From assembly GCF_008802355.1 (NCBI RefSeq), contig NZ_VZRA01000003.1, positions 442,361-506,360 on the forward strand: a stretch of 64,000 nt of DNA, written 5' to 3'. Of this stretch, positions 36,647 to 45,554 are shown one piece after another. Made by a program: the position numbers and the translations under genes. Position 1 is the stretch's first letter. Each line of letters starts with the position of its first letter. The notes under the pieces are model-generated. The model ran no database searches. It worked only from the letters and a program-made list of their open reading frames with translations, and was not told the origin of the DNA. This DNA comes from Oryzomonas sagensis. Lineage in GTDB: Bacteria; Desulfobacterota; Desulfuromonadia; Geobacterales; Pseudopelobacteraceae.

Positions 36647-37133
36647 GGTAAATCTCCATCGTATGGTCTTGGTGCTGCTTGAATCGAAACTTTTGACTGT
36701 GTTGCAAAATTCTGCCCAACCTGCTTCAGGTGTACAATTTTTTAAAACAAAGCTCAAAACCGTGCTATTACAGCTTGTTACATATGGCCTTTCAGTTCAC
36801 TGCATAAATCCATCTCCACGTGTGGGGGCTTATTGCGCAAAATGGACGACAAATGTGCGCATACAATGGTCATATAGCGCATATTATTAAAAAGCATACT
36901 CGGCTGATGCCTCTATGCTGGCGACAAAACAGAATTTCTCCTGATGAAATACACAGATTAATAACGTTATTTAACCGACTTGTAGCTCGGCAACATACCG
37001 GCCACGTGCGCATGCGGATGGAATAAACGGGACACGATTCAGGGGCATCCTGATGGGGCCGGAGAGGCTGGGGGGCTGGGCAGAGGTACCCGGCCCTGCT
37101 CACCGGCAGAAGAAAGCAGGATCAGATCAAATG
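36647..37133. other. A+T-rich intergenic patch without convincing gene
   Basis: This 487-base stretch is visibly richer in A+T than the flanking genes. Open frames of 60-80 codons exist on both strands (for example plus 36820-37026) but have no ribosome sites or family similarity. No tRNA, IS end or direct repeat was seen. It could be the remnant of an insertion or a long regulatory region. Confidence 0.5.
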
Positions 37134-37313
37134 CTAAGGGGTATTTTTTTTGTCCAGCGGCTTATGCTGCATATGAAGAACCACCAGGAAAAAGGGGAAT
37201 ATTCCCGATATTACCCCCCAGAGAAACGGATTTTTGCCGCGCCTTCGAGCCATATAGAAACCGACGGCGGCAGGCAAGCCGAACAGCAACAACAGGAAGG
37301 CCAGTTCGCTCAT
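37134..37313 (-). CDS. 59-residue two-helix membrane protein
   Basis: The minus-strand frame starts MSELAFLLLLFGLP, continues as a basic turn MARRRGKNPFLWG and a second hydrophobic helix (VISGIFPFFLVVL), and ends in a polar tail. GAGGAAAAA directly before the ATG serves as the ribosome site. The architecture (helix, RRRGKN turn, helix) is that of many tiny conserved membrane proteins, but I cannot name a function. The plus-strand frame through the same bases is Gln-rich and looks like an antisense shadow. Confidence 0.65.
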   Translation of the reverse strand: MSELAFLLLLFGLPAAVGFYMARRRGKNPFLWGVISGIFPFFLVVLHMQHKPLDKKNTP

Positions 37314-37449
37314 TTTTTCCTCGCAAATAATGGGCTATTATTTTACAACTATAGCACTCGCCAGCCGCTTTTCAATCCGGGCGCCACGGCTGTTTTCCGG
37401 ATGAAGCCTGGCCGGGCGGGACCACAACAAAACCGGGAGGTGATACACG

Positions 37450-37554
37450 ATGGCAACCTGGAAATGTGTCTGCGGATTTACCAAGGAAGGGCGTTGCAAA
37501 CCCCAAAAGTGCGAAAAATGCGGAGAAAAGGGAAAGTTTGTCAAGGCTGAGTAG
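37450..37554 (+). CDS. 34-residue rubredoxin-like zinc ribbon (RCKP motif)
   Basis: The product is MATWKCVCGF, then TKEGRCKPQK, CEKCGEKGKF and VKAE. Cys6 and Cys8 form a CxCG knuckle and Cys21 and Cys24 form a CxxCG knuckle; Cys16 lies in RCKP. This matches small rubredoxin-like ribbons with an RCKP motif, as also seen at the ends of rubrerythrins. A near-perfect GGGAGGTGA at 37435-37443 supports translation. It would bind one zinc or iron. No rubrerythrin gene lies nearby, so the partner is unknown. Confidence 0.75.
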   Translation: MATWKCVCGFTKEGRCKPQKCEKCGEKGKFVKAE

Positions 37555-37705
37555 CCGGCATCCCCCGGGGGGCTCCAAACGAGCGGGCCGCCCCGGGCTC
37601 CGGCCTGCTCTCGCGCTACATCCCCATCGGAGATATGCTTCATCAACCAGTCGGCGCCCGGTTTTTCGATAAAATCAGATAGTTTATTGGCTACTTATTT
37701 CGATA

Positions 37706-38602
37706 TTACCCTTTCCAATGGGAGAGCATAAGATCCCAGAAGGCGGCGGCGGCCGGCGAGAGTTCCCTGCCGTCCCGCCGGGCGGCATAGAATGTCCTGG
37801 AAATATTCAGCCCCGGGATTCTGACCGTGGTCAGTTGCCCATGGTTAAGTTCTTCCGCAATGACCATGCTGGAAATGAAGGCATAACCGATGCCGTTCAG
37901 GATAGCGCGCTTGATGGCTTCACTACTGCCGAGCACCGCGACGATGCGCAACGACTCCTTGTTGATCCAGGTTCCGGCAAAGGCGTCATAGACCGCTTTT
38001 TGCGTTCCCGATCCCTGTTCGCGGACGATCAGCGGCACCTTGCACAATTCGGCCTGGCTGAGGCTGTGCTTGCTCTTTGCAGCGATATCGGAAGTAACGG
38101 CGCACACAATGGTGTCTTCGCCCAAGGCTTCGAAATGAATCCGCTCGTCATTGAAACGCCCGCCGATAAACCCCAGTTCGACCTCCTCGTTGACCAGTTG
38201 CTCAATGACCGACGTACTGTCCCCCTGCAACACCTCCAACCGGACGCGGGGGTATTGTTTGTGGAATTGGTCAAGGAGCGCCGGGATCAGACAGGTTCCG
38301 GGGGTGTTGCTCGCACCGACGCGCAGCACCACATCCTCCATGCCGACGAAGCGACGCACCGCCGAGCGGGACTCGTCGCATTCGGCCAGGATCTTCCGGG
38401 CACGCCCCACGAGCAGCTTGCCCGCCTCGGTCAGAAGGGCGCCCCCCCTGCCCCGGTCGAAGAGCCTGATGCCCAACTCCTCCTCCAGGCCCTGGATATG
38501 CTGGCTGGCGGTTGATTGGGTAATGCAGGTCTTGTCGGCCCCCCGGGAAAAGCTGCGGGTTTCGGCAACGGCAACAAACACCTCGAGTTGTTTTAAGGTC
38601 AT
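37706..38602 (-). CDS. LysR-family transcriptional regulator
   Basis: This 298-residue protein has the LysR N-terminal winged helix (MTLKQLEVFVAVAETRSF, then ITQSTASQHIQGLEEELG) and the two-lobed effector domain (from about residue 90). It resembles the CysB/CbbR-like branch in length. GAGGTGA precedes ATG 38602. It is divergent from the oligoendopeptidase gene across about 200 bases that include GCAATTGC, a candidate partial operator. The effector is unknown; regulation of itself and perhaps the divergent peptidase is expected from family habit. Confidence 0.9.
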   Translation of the reverse strand: MTLKQLEVFVAVAETRSFSRGADKTCITQSTASQHIQGLEEELGIRLFDRGRGGALLTEAGKLLVGRARKILAECDESRSAVRRFVGMEDVVLRVGASNTPGTCLIPALLDQFHKQYPRVRLEVLQGDSTSVIEQLVNEEVELGFIGGRFNDERIHFEALGEDTIVCAVTSDIAAKSKHSLSQAELCKVPLIVREQGSGTQKAVYDAFAGTWINKESLRIVAVLGSSEAIKRAILNGIGYAFISSMVIAEELNHGQLTTVRIPGLNISRTFYAARRDGRELSPAAAAFWDLMLSHWKG

Positions 38603-38801
38603 GGAAAATCACCTCTATTTGCAATTGCGATAGCGATAATCGGTAATCTACAAAATACCGGTGTGCGTTTCAAGATAAATTACTGGTATCCAGCATAAAT
38701 TCTGGGAGGGAACGCCCCGCCTTGACGCCGTCAGTCCAACAGGGTATCTTCTTCACCAGCACATCATTTGGCGCAGGTAAAAACAACCAATGGAGCCCCA
38801 C

Positions 38802-40571
38802 ATGTCTCAAACCGATCTGACCTGGAACACCGCCCTGCTCTACCCCGCACCGGATTCGCCCGAACTGGAAAGCGACCTGGCCTCCTTCGACGCCTTGGCC
38901 GCTGCCTTCCGCGAGCGGTATTTTGAAAAGATAGCCGGTCTGGACAGCGCCGCCATCCTGGCGGCCGTTCAGGAGTACGAGGCCTTGCAGGTGCGCATGG
39001 CCAAGCCGTTTTGTTACGCCCACCTGCTCTTTGCCGCGGATTCGGCCGACGAAGCCAACCGCGCCCTGGCGCAGCGCTGTTCCGAGCTTGGGAGCAGCCT
39101 GTCGCAGCAACTGTTGTTCTTCGATCTGGAATTGATGCACCTGGACGACCGGAGTTTCGAATCCCTCTGCAACCTGCCGGAGGCGGCCCCCTACGTTCAC
39201 TTCCTGACCGGCATCCGCAAATTCCGCCCCTACAGCCTCAAGGAAAACGAAGAACGGCTCCTGACCCGCAAGGACCTGACCGGGGTGAACGCCTTCACCA
39301 AGCTGTTCGACGAGTTGTCGGCATCCTTCAGCTACCGGATGGAACTGGACGGCGAGGAGCGTGATTTCACCGGCGAGGAATTGCTCTCGCTGCTGCACCA
39401 CCCGTCTGCGGATGTGCGCTTCCGGGCCCAGACCACCTTTTTGGAGCGCCACGCCGAGCACGGCATCGTCTTCAACGCGGTGTTCAACAACATGGCCCTG
39501 GACCACGGCCAGGAGATGGAACTGCGCGGCTATGCCGCGCCGATCCAGCCCACCAACATCGGCAACGAGATTCCGGACGAGGCGGTGGAACACCTGATGA
39601 GCGTGACCGAGGCCAACTACGGTCTCGCCCAGGACTATTTCCGTCTCAAGGCCAAGATGCTCGGCATGGATAAAATCCGCAACTGCGACATGTACGCCCC
39701 GGTGGCTGAAGCGGAGAAGCAGTACGGTTTTGACGAGGCCCGCGCCATGGTGGTTTCGTCCTACGCCCAGTACGACCCGGATTTCGGGCGCATCGTCGGG
39801 GCATTTTTCGACGAACGCCGCGTGGATGTGCTGCCGCGTACCGGAAAATCGGGCGGGGCCTTTGCCATGGGCATTTCGCCCCAATCCCCGCCGTTTCTCC
39901 TGCTCAACTATACCGGCACCCTGCGCGATCTGGCCACCATCGCCCACGAGGCCGGCCACGGCCTGCATTTCGTCCTGTCCCAAAAGCAGAACATGCTCAA
40001 CTACCACGCCCCGCTGCCCCTGGCCGAAACCGCGTCGGTATTCGGCGAAATGCTGTTGACCCGCATGCTGCTTGAAAAGGAAACCGATCCGGCGGTGCGC
40101 ACATCCCTGTTGTGCGCCAAGATCGAGGACATCATCGCCACCACCTTCCGCCAGACCGTGCTGACCCGCTTCGAACTGCGCCTGCATAACGAGCGGCAGG
40201 CCGGCCTGCTTTCCAACGACCGTATCGCGGAAATCTGGCTGGAGGAGAACAACCGGCTGTTCGGCGATGCCGTGGAGTCCATCCCCGCCTACCGCTGGGG
40301 GTGGAGTTATATCAGCCATTTTATCCACAGCCGTTTTTACTGCTATTCCTACACTTTTGCCGAGCTGTTGGTTCTGGCGCTGTTCCAGAAATACCGCGAA
40401 GATGGTGACGCTTTCAAACCGGGCTACCGCCGTCTGCTGGAGTCGGGGGGGGCGCTGCCGCCGGCCGACACGGCCCGCCTGGCGGGGATCGACATTACCG
40501 CGGGGGATTTCTGGCAGAAGGGGTATGACGTCCTGAAGGACTTGATTGAAGAGTTGCGAGAGATCGTCTGA
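38802..40571 (+). CDS. M3 family oligoendopeptidase
   Basis: This 589-residue cytoplasmic zinc peptidase is of the PepF/thimet class. The zinc motif IAHEAGHGLH (HExxH) and the later AETASVFGE, which supplies the third ligand Glu, are intact. The C-terminal YCYSYTFAELL matches the substrate-binding Tyr/His segment of the family. GGAG six bases before ATG 38802 marks the start; ATG 38790 is an alternative. Such enzymes trim short peptides, for example processed signal peptides. The divergent LysR gene may regulate it. Confidence 0.93.
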   Translation: MSQTDLTWNTALLYPAPDSPELESDLASFDALAAAFRERYFEKIAGLDSAAILAAVQEYEALQVRMAKPFCYAHLLFAADSADEANRALAQRCSELGSSLSQQLLFFDLELMHLDDRSFESLCNLPEAAPYVHFLTGIRKFRPYSLKENEERLLTRKDLTGVNAFTKLFDELSASFSYRMELDGEERDFTGEELLSLLHHPSADVRFRAQTTFLERHAEHGIVFNAVFNNMALDHGQEMELRGYAAPIQPTNIGNEIPDEAVEHLMSVTEANYGLAQDYFRLKAKMLGMDKIRNCDMYAPVAEAEKQYGFDEARAMVVSSYAQYDPDFGRIVGAFFDERRVDVLPRTGKSGGAFAMGISPQSPPFLLLNYTGTLRDLATIAHEAGHGLHFVLSQKQNMLNYHAPLPLAETASVFGEMLLTRMLLEKETDPAVRTSLLCAKIEDIIATTFRQTVLTRFELRLHNERQAGLLSNDRIAEIWLEENNRLFGDAVESIPAYRWGWSYISHFIHSRFYCYSYTFAELLVLALFQKYREDGDAFKPGYRRLLESGGALPPADTARLAGIDITAGDFWQKGYDVLKDLIEELREIV

Positions 40572-40650
40572 TTCATGGACCGTGTTGCAGAAGCAGGTTG
40601 TCGGGCAGCGCTCTGAGTCGGTTGCCATACAAGGCGCACGCGCAGGAGAA

Positions 40651-40682
40651 AACAGAGGCGTACCAAGAGGTACGCCTCTGTT
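40651..40682. terminator. Terminator-like hairpin inside a larger imperfect inverted region
   Basis: Perfect 14-bp arms (40651-40664, 40669-40682) with loop AAGA follow the oligoendopeptidase gene. On both sides (about 40595-40625 and 40690-40715) imperfect complementary stretches continue, including GGGCAG against CTGCCC. The whole 120-base element could fold on itself and looks like a dispersed intergenic repeat type, though no second copy is in the window. Confidence 0.6.
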
Positions 40683-40747
40683 GTTGAACAACGGGCAGCA
40701 ACGCCGCAGACTGCCCCAGGAGTGGCTTTCAACAGGAGATGTACCGT

Positions 40748-41695
40748 ATGCAAACCGACATCGTCACGGAAGTTCTGGTCCTTTTTCTGATCATGGCAAC
40801 AGGCTACTACGCCCGCCGCAGAAGGTTCATAGACGCGGCCGCCAACCGGGCCATCACCGAACTGATTCTCAATGTGACCCTTCCACTGATGATCCTGGTT
40901 TCCTTTACCTTTGACTTCAACCGGCAGATGCTTTCCACCGCCATGAAACTCCTCATGGTCTCCTTTGCCCTGCATGTGGCTCTCTATCTCATCAGCGGCT
41001 TGTTTTTTCGGCGCCATCCCCAGGAAACGCGCAGCGTGCTGCGTTTTATGACCATATTTTCCAACAGCGCCTTCATGGGGTATCCGGTGCTGCAAAGCCT
41101 GTACGGAAAGATCGGCATCTTCTACGCCTCAATCTTTGGCGTCCCCTTCACCATCGCCCTCTGGAGCCTGGGAGTAATGCTGTTTACCGGGGAAAAGGGG
41201 CCGCAGGCGTTCAAAAAGGCGCTCATCAATCCGGGGGTTCTGGCGGTTGCCGCCGGGCTGGTCATCTTCATCGGCTCCATCAAACTCCCCACGCCCCTGC
41301 TCAAGGCCTGCGAACTGGTGGGGGCTACCACCACTCCCCTGTCCATGATCGTCGTCGGCGCATCCCTGGCCGATACGCGGCTGCGCGATCTCTTCTCCGG
41401 CCTGGCGATCTACTACGGCAGTGCGGTACGCCTTTTGATCGTACCGCTTCTGGTCCTGGCGGTCCTGTCGCTTTTGGGAATCAAGGGGATGGTCCTGGGG
41501 ATTTGCGTCGTGAGCATGGCAATGCCTGCGGCGGCCAACACCGCCATGTTCGCCGAAAAATTCGATGGCGACACCCAACTCGCATCACGATGCATATTCC
41601 TGTCCACGGCGCTTTCGCTGCTTACTATCCCGTTGGTAATCGCCATACTCCAAGTTGCGCTTGGAGAAAAGACCATGAATCTGCATTTGTGGTGA
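40748..41695 (+). CDS. AEC family transporter
   Basis: The 315-residue protein has about ten hydrophobic helices in the auxin-efflux-carrier/malonate permease fold (Mem_trans family). Typical segments are TLPLMILVSF, FMGYPVLQSLYG, the GVPF turn and AANTAMFAEKFDGD near the end. AGGAG is nine bases before ATG 40748; ATG 40739 is too close to it. Bacterial members move organic acids or amino acids; the substrate is not known here. Confidence 0.88.
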   Translation: MQTDIVTEVLVLFLIMATGYYARRRRFIDAAANRAITELILNVTLPLMILVSFTFDFNRQMLSTAMKLLMVSFALHVALYLISGLFFRRHPQETRSVLRFMTIFSNSAFMGYPVLQSLYGKIGIFYASIFGVPFTIALWSLGVMLFTGEKGPQAFKKALINPGVLAVAAGLVIFIGSIKLPTPLLKACELVGATTTPLSMIVVGASLADTRLRDLFSGLAIYYGSAVRLLIVPLLVLAVLSLLGIKGMVLGICVVSMAMPAAANTAMFAEKFDGDTQLASRCIFLSTALSLLTIPLVIAILQVALGEKTMNLHLW

Positions 41696-41786
41696 TGTGG
41701 GCGTGCCGGATGGCAACGCCTCTGTTGGAAGTGAAAACGGGATGAATCTTACACCGTTCCGGTTGGGACGCGGCAGGCGGGACTCT

Positions 41787-42965
41787 TTACACCCGGAACC
41801 TGCTCGCCAGGGTTTTCAGTTCGATCGCCGAACTCGTCAGCCCCGATGCCGATTGGTCGGTATCCCTGGTGCCGTGGGAAACCGTGTCGATGACGTCGCT
41901 GATCGCCCTGATGTTGTTTCTGACCCCGGCGGTGGTGGCTGATTGTTCCTCGATTGCGGTTGCAATCTGGGCAACGCTGTCGGTCAGGACCTCGATGTGG
42001 GACTTGATGTCGGATATGGCTTGGCTGGAAAGCTGGACCCCCTGTTCGCCGTTTTTGACGCTCCGAGAACTCTGCCCCATGGAATCGACGACGTTCCTGA
42101 CGTCGTTCTGCAGCACGGCGATGATCTTCTGAATTTCCTGCGTTGCCGTTGTCGTGCGTACCGCCAGGCTTCTGACTTCATCCGCCACCACGGCAAACCC
42201 ACGCCCCTGTTCGCCGGCGCGGGCCGCCTCGATGGCCGCGTTCAAGGCCAGCAGGTTGGTCTGGTCCGCAATATCCTCGATCGTACCCACGATCTCACCG
42301 ATCTGGTGGGAATTGTTGCCCAACGACTCAACGGCACGGGTCGTGTCGCTCACTAACGAGCCGATCTCCGTCATCATCCGGGACATGGCATCGATGGTCC
42401 GCTCGCCATCCTGGGTGGATTCCTTTGTCTCCGTCGCTTTACTGGACATCAATTGGCAATTTCGGGCAATATCCGAACTGACCGACGTCAGGTCTTCCAC
42501 CGCATTCACCACCGAGGCCGACTGCCCCACCGCCTGTTCGGCGCCGGCCGCCATCCCCTCGGAGGTCCGGCGCAGATCGCCAGCCGCCTTGTTTAACCCT
42601 TCCGAAGTGGATTGAATCGCGGAAATCATCGAGCGCATATTTTGCTGCAACTCGCCTATGGTTTTGATAATAAGGCTGATTTCATTATTGCGCTTGGCGG
42701 CAATATTCTGGGACAAATCGCCGTTGGCCATGGTTTGAAGGTAGGCAATAACCCGGTCGATGGAACTTCCGATGCCCAGGATATTCAGTAAGCCGAAGAA
42801 AGCTCCCAGAACGATAAAGAGCCCCAACGCCCCCCAACGTACCGTCCAGGAGTCGGAACGGGCCAGAACGGTCAATGCGATCATGCAGATGCTGTAGCAG
42901 AAACAGAGCAGGGCAATTCGCATCTTGATGGAGAGGCGGAAATAATAATCCTGAAGAGCATTCAT
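41787..42965 (-). CDS. Methyl-accepting chemotaxis protein lacking a periplasmic sensor
   Basis: This 392-residue receptor has two adjacent membrane helices (about residues 16-35 and 44-66) with only about eight residues between them. A HAMP-like linker with [10 protein letters not shown] follows, then the signalling hairpin with [18 protein letters not shown] and [11 protein letters not shown]. With no room for an outside ligand domain, it probably senses membrane or cytoplasmic conditions, or a partner protein. It ends with SRFRV and has no pentapeptide tether. An A+T-rich region of about 175 bases lies upstream. Confidence 0.92.
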   Translation of the reverse strand: MNALQDYYFRLSIKMRIALLCFCYSICMIALTVLARSDSWTVRWGALGLFIVLGAFFGLLNILGIGSSIDRVIAYLQTMANGDLSQNIAAKRNNEISLIIKTIGELQQNMRSMISAIQSTSEGLNKAAGDLRRTSEGMAAGAEQAVGQSASVVNAVEDLTSVSSDIARNCQLMSSKATETKESTQDGERTIDAMSRMMTEIGSLVSDTTRAVESLGNNSHQIGEIVGTIEDIADQTNLLALNAAIEAARAGEQGRGFAVVADEVRSLAVRTTTATQEIQKIIAVLQNDVRNVVDSMGQSSRSVKNGEQGVQLSSQAISDIKSHIEVLTDSVAQIATAIEEQSATTAGVRNNIRAISDVIDTVSHGTRDTDQSASGLTSSAIELKTLASRFRV

Positions 42966-43142
42966 AGACGTCTTCTCTCTTAGCTTTTATTTTTTATCAT
43001 GTTTACACCAAAACTGTATGATATTCAACAGTATTTTCAATATGTTAAAAAAAATTCATGCAATCGCGTAACGAGAGTATGCCTCCTGGACGTACACCGC
43101 AATATGAAGGAAATTTGATGGCCGACACGGCCGCAGGCGGAG

Positions 43143-43523
43143 TTATGAATGACTCATCCTGAGATAATCGAAATGTTTGTTGAACAGCTCGATTCCCTCA
43201 CGGCGCGGGATCAGGTGGATATGGGCGTGCAGAATGGATTGGCCGGCGACCGGGCCGCAGTTCACGCCGATGTTGAACCCCTGGACGGTGGAGTCATACC
43301 GCATGACCTGATCCCTGAGTGCAAGCAATAGCTGTTGCGCGTCGAAACGTTCCTCGTCGGTCATGGTGAAGTAATCAAGGGTGTGGCGACGGGTGACGAC
43401 GAGCAGGTGTCCTTGGGTGACCGGATAGAGGTCTTCAATGGCAAAGACCGTCCCCTGCTCCATCAGGATGCGGTGCTGTATTTCATCGGAACAGAATGGG
43501 CATTTTTTCGCAAATCCCAGCAT
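43143..43523 (-). CDS. HIT family hydrolase
   Basis: This 126-residue protein of the histidine triad superfamily hydrolyses or transfers nucleotidyl groups. The active site HAHIHLIPR is complete and a zinc-type CPFC is near the N-terminus (residues 8-11). The Fhit/HinT-like middle (TQGHLLVVTRRH) is typical. It starts seven bases after the stop of the MDR oxidoreductase gene, with AAGGTGCG as ribosome site inside that gene's end, so the two are co-transcribed. The physiological substrate is unknown. Confidence 0.92.
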   Translation of the reverse strand: MLGFAKKCPFCSDEIQHRILMEQGTVFAIEDLYPVTQGHLLVVTRRHTLDYFTMTDEERFDAQQLLLALRDQVMRYDSTVQGFNIGVNCGPVAGQSILHAHIHLIPRREGIELFNKHFDYLRMSHS

Positions 43524-43530
43524 ATGTGAT

Positions 43531-44469
43531 CTATCGCACCTTCAGAACGATCTTGCCCCGCGTATGGCCGTTTTGGCTCAACTCCTGGGCACGTCGCGCT
43601 TCGGCGAGGGGCAGTACCGCCTCCACCATGACCCTGAGCTTTCCCGAATCCACCAGCTTGGCGAGCGCCGACAACTCCGCCGCATCGGGCTGGATAAAGA
43701 CAAACTCCGCGCGCACGCCGTGGGCCACCGCCTCTTCCTGCGACGGGGGGCTGACGATGGAGACCATGACGCCCCCTTGCTTCACCACGTTCCAGGAACG
43801 GGTTTGGGTCTCTCCGCCTATGGTGTCGAAGACCACGTCGACATCCCGGACCTTGTCCTCAAAGCGTACGTTCTGATAGGCGATGACCTCGTCGGCGCCC
43901 AGCTCGCGCAGGTAGTCGTGATTGCGTTCGGAAGCGGTGGCGATGACATGGGCGCCCTTCCATTTCGCCAACTGTACGGCATAGGTTCCCACCCCTCCTG
44001 CCGCCCCATGGATGAGTATGGCCTGCCCGGCTGAGAGTTTGGCGGCGGCAAAGAGCGACTTGCACGCCGTCAGACCGGCAAGGGGGATGGCGGCAGCGTG
44101 CAGGTGGTCGATGGATTGCGGCTTGAACGCCGCCTCATTCTCCCTGATGACGATGAACTCGGCATACGCGCCGTCCCGCTCGATATCCGGGCGGCTGAAC
44201 ACCTCATCCCCCACCTTGAAACGGACCACCTCCGGGCCCACCGCCTCCACCGTCCCGGACAAATCCCAGCCCATGATTAAGGGCAGGCGGCTATTGAGCA
44301 TCCCCTTGAGGTACCCCTCGCGGATTTTCCAGTCCACGGGGTTGACCGCGGCGGCATGAACGCGAACCAGGATTTCGTCCTTTCCCGGCTGCGGCAATGG
44401 CGCATCTTCATACACAAGTGCCTCGGGGCCGCCGTATGCGTGAATGCGCACCGCTTTCATGGTTTTCAT
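43531..44469 (-). CDS. NADP-dependent MDR oxidoreductase, quinone oxidoreductase-like
   Basis: The 312-residue protein is a zinc-free medium-chain dehydrogenase/reductase. An N-terminal GroES-like domain with AAAVNPVDWKIREG is followed by a Rossmann domain with HGAAGGVGTYAVQLAKW (about residues 150-170). Zinc-ligand cysteines and histidines are absent. Such enzymes reduce quinones or enones with NADPH. The C-terminal NGHTRGKIVLKV is a family hallmark. It is the first gene of a unit with the HIT protein. Confidence 0.9.
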   Translation of the reverse strand: MKTMKAVRIHAYGGPEALVYEDAPLPQPGKDEILVRVHAAAVNPVDWKIREGYLKGMLNSRLPLIMGWDLSGTVEAVGPEVVRFKVGDEVFSRPDIERDGAYAEFIVIRENEAAFKPQSIDHLHAAAIPLAGLTACKSLFAAAKLSAGQAILIHGAAGGVGTYAVQLAKWKGAHVIATASERNHDYLRELGADEVIAYQNVRFEDKVRDVDVVFDTIGGETQTRSWNVVKQGGVMVSIVSPPSQEEAVAHGVRAEFVFIQPDAAELSALAKLVDSGKLRVMVEAVLPLAEARRAQELSQNGHTRGKIVLKVR

Positions 44470-44519
44470 ATTTTTCTTCCCCCATTCGCGAAAATTTCAC
44501 CATCCGACTGGCGGAAAAC

Positions 44520-45308
44520 TTACCTGCCCTCTTTGAAAATCTCCGAGAAGAACAGCTTCATCGCCTCCCACGATCGTTTGTCGGCCTTTTCGTTGTAGGC
44601 GGCACCTTTGCTGTTGTCGTTTCCGGCTTCGGGATTGGTAAAGCTGTGTACCGCATTGGCATAGCTGATGAACTGCCAGTCCACCCTGGCTGCGCGCAAC
44701 TCCTGCTGAAAGGCGGCGACCTCATCCGCCTTGACGAAGGGATCATCGGCGCCATGCATCGCCAGGATCTTGGCCTTAATGTTCCTGGCATCCTCGGGCC
44801 TGGGCGTAGCCAGACCGCCATGGAAGCTGGCGACGCCTTTCAGGTCGGCGCCATCACGGGCCAGTTCCAGCACGGTCGTGCCGCCAAAGCAATACCCGAT
44901 GGCGGCAAGGCGTTTCTGATCAACCAACTTCTGGCTTTTCAAAACCTCCAACCCGGCCCGGGCGCGGGCACGCATCAAAGGCCGGTCATCCTTGTAGATG
45001 GCGGCGACCTTGGCGGCATCGGCGGGAGTTGCTGGGCGCACCCCCTTGCCGTAAATGTCGGCCGCAAAGGCCACATACCCCAGTTTTGCCAGCATCTCGG
45101 CCCGTTTCTTCACATAAGGGCCAAGCCCGGTCCACTCATGCACCACCAGCACCCCGGGGCGTTTACCGGCCTTGGCGTTGTCCCAGGCCAGGTATCCCTC
45201 CAGCACGGTGTCTCCCTGCTTGTATTCTATGACCTTGGTCTTGACGGCAGCCTCGGCAGAGGCTGCACAACCGACGAGAGCCGCTGCGACTATGATCTGT
45301 TTCCACAT
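44520..45308 (-). CDS. Exported dienelactone hydrolase family protein
   Basis: This 262-residue alpha/beta hydrolase has catalytic Cys in GYCFGG, Asp in HGADDPFV and His in AVHSFTNP. The N-terminus is an export signal: after MWKQIIVAAALVGC comes AASAEA. LVGC looks like a lipobox, which would make it a lipoprotein; cleavage after AEA by signal peptidase I is the alternative. AAGGAG sets ATG 45308. A strong promoter candidate lies 40-70 bases upstream. Family members open lactones; the true substrate is unknown. Confidence 0.88.
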   Translation of the reverse strand: MWKQIIVAAALVGCAASAEAAVKTKVIEYKQGDTVLEGYLAWDNAKAGKRPGVLVVHEWTGLGPYVKKRAEMLAKLGYVAFAADIYGKGVRPATPADAAKVAAIYKDDRPLMRARARAGLEVLKSQKLVDQKRLAAIGYCFGGTTVLELARDGADLKGVASFHGGLATPRPEDARNIKAKILAMHGADDPFVKADEVAAFQQELRAARVDWQFISYANAVHSFTNPEAGNDNSKGAAYNEKADKRSWEAMKLFFSEIFKEGR

Positions 45309-45351
45309 GGTTATTCTCCTTAACGGCATTGATTATCGATGGTTCGCTCTT

Positions 45352-45379
45352 ATTATATACCATGCGGCGGCTTGGTCAA
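45352..45379 (-). promoter_or_regulatory. Strong sigma-70 promoter candidate for the dienelactone hydrolase gene
   Basis: On the minus strand TTGACC (45379-45374) and a perfect TATAAT (45357-45352) are 16 bases apart. The expected leader is about 37 bases. Confidence 0.65.
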
Positions 45380-45448
45380 TTGCCGTGCTTTCCCAGCTTG
45401 GCGCCCGGTCTGGCCATACGTCTCTGCGTCAAAATCGTTATCCACGGA

Positions 45449-45478
45449 TTGATCTCGTCAACGGAATCATGCTAATAA
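45449..45478 (+). promoter_or_regulatory. Extended -10 promoter candidate for the CDF gene
   Basis: TTGATC (45449-45454) and TAATAA (45473-45478) are 18 bases apart, and TGC immediately precedes the -10. The transcript would begin about 70 bases before the start codon. Confidence 0.5.
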
Positions 45479-45554
45479 GTCACATAAAGCAGCAATCCTC
45501 CCACGGAACCGCTGAAAAACACCAATCCATACTTGCACAAGCCGGAGTACCGCA

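Noticed and set aside
36820-37026. Plus-strand frame of 68 codons in the A+T-rich patch
   Set aside because: No ribosome site, no similarity, and a minus-strand frame of equal length competes.
38670-40691. Minus-strand frame of 673 codons opposite the oligoendopeptidase
   Set aside because: Fully antisense to an M3 peptidase with intact HEAGH; composition is that of a shadow frame.
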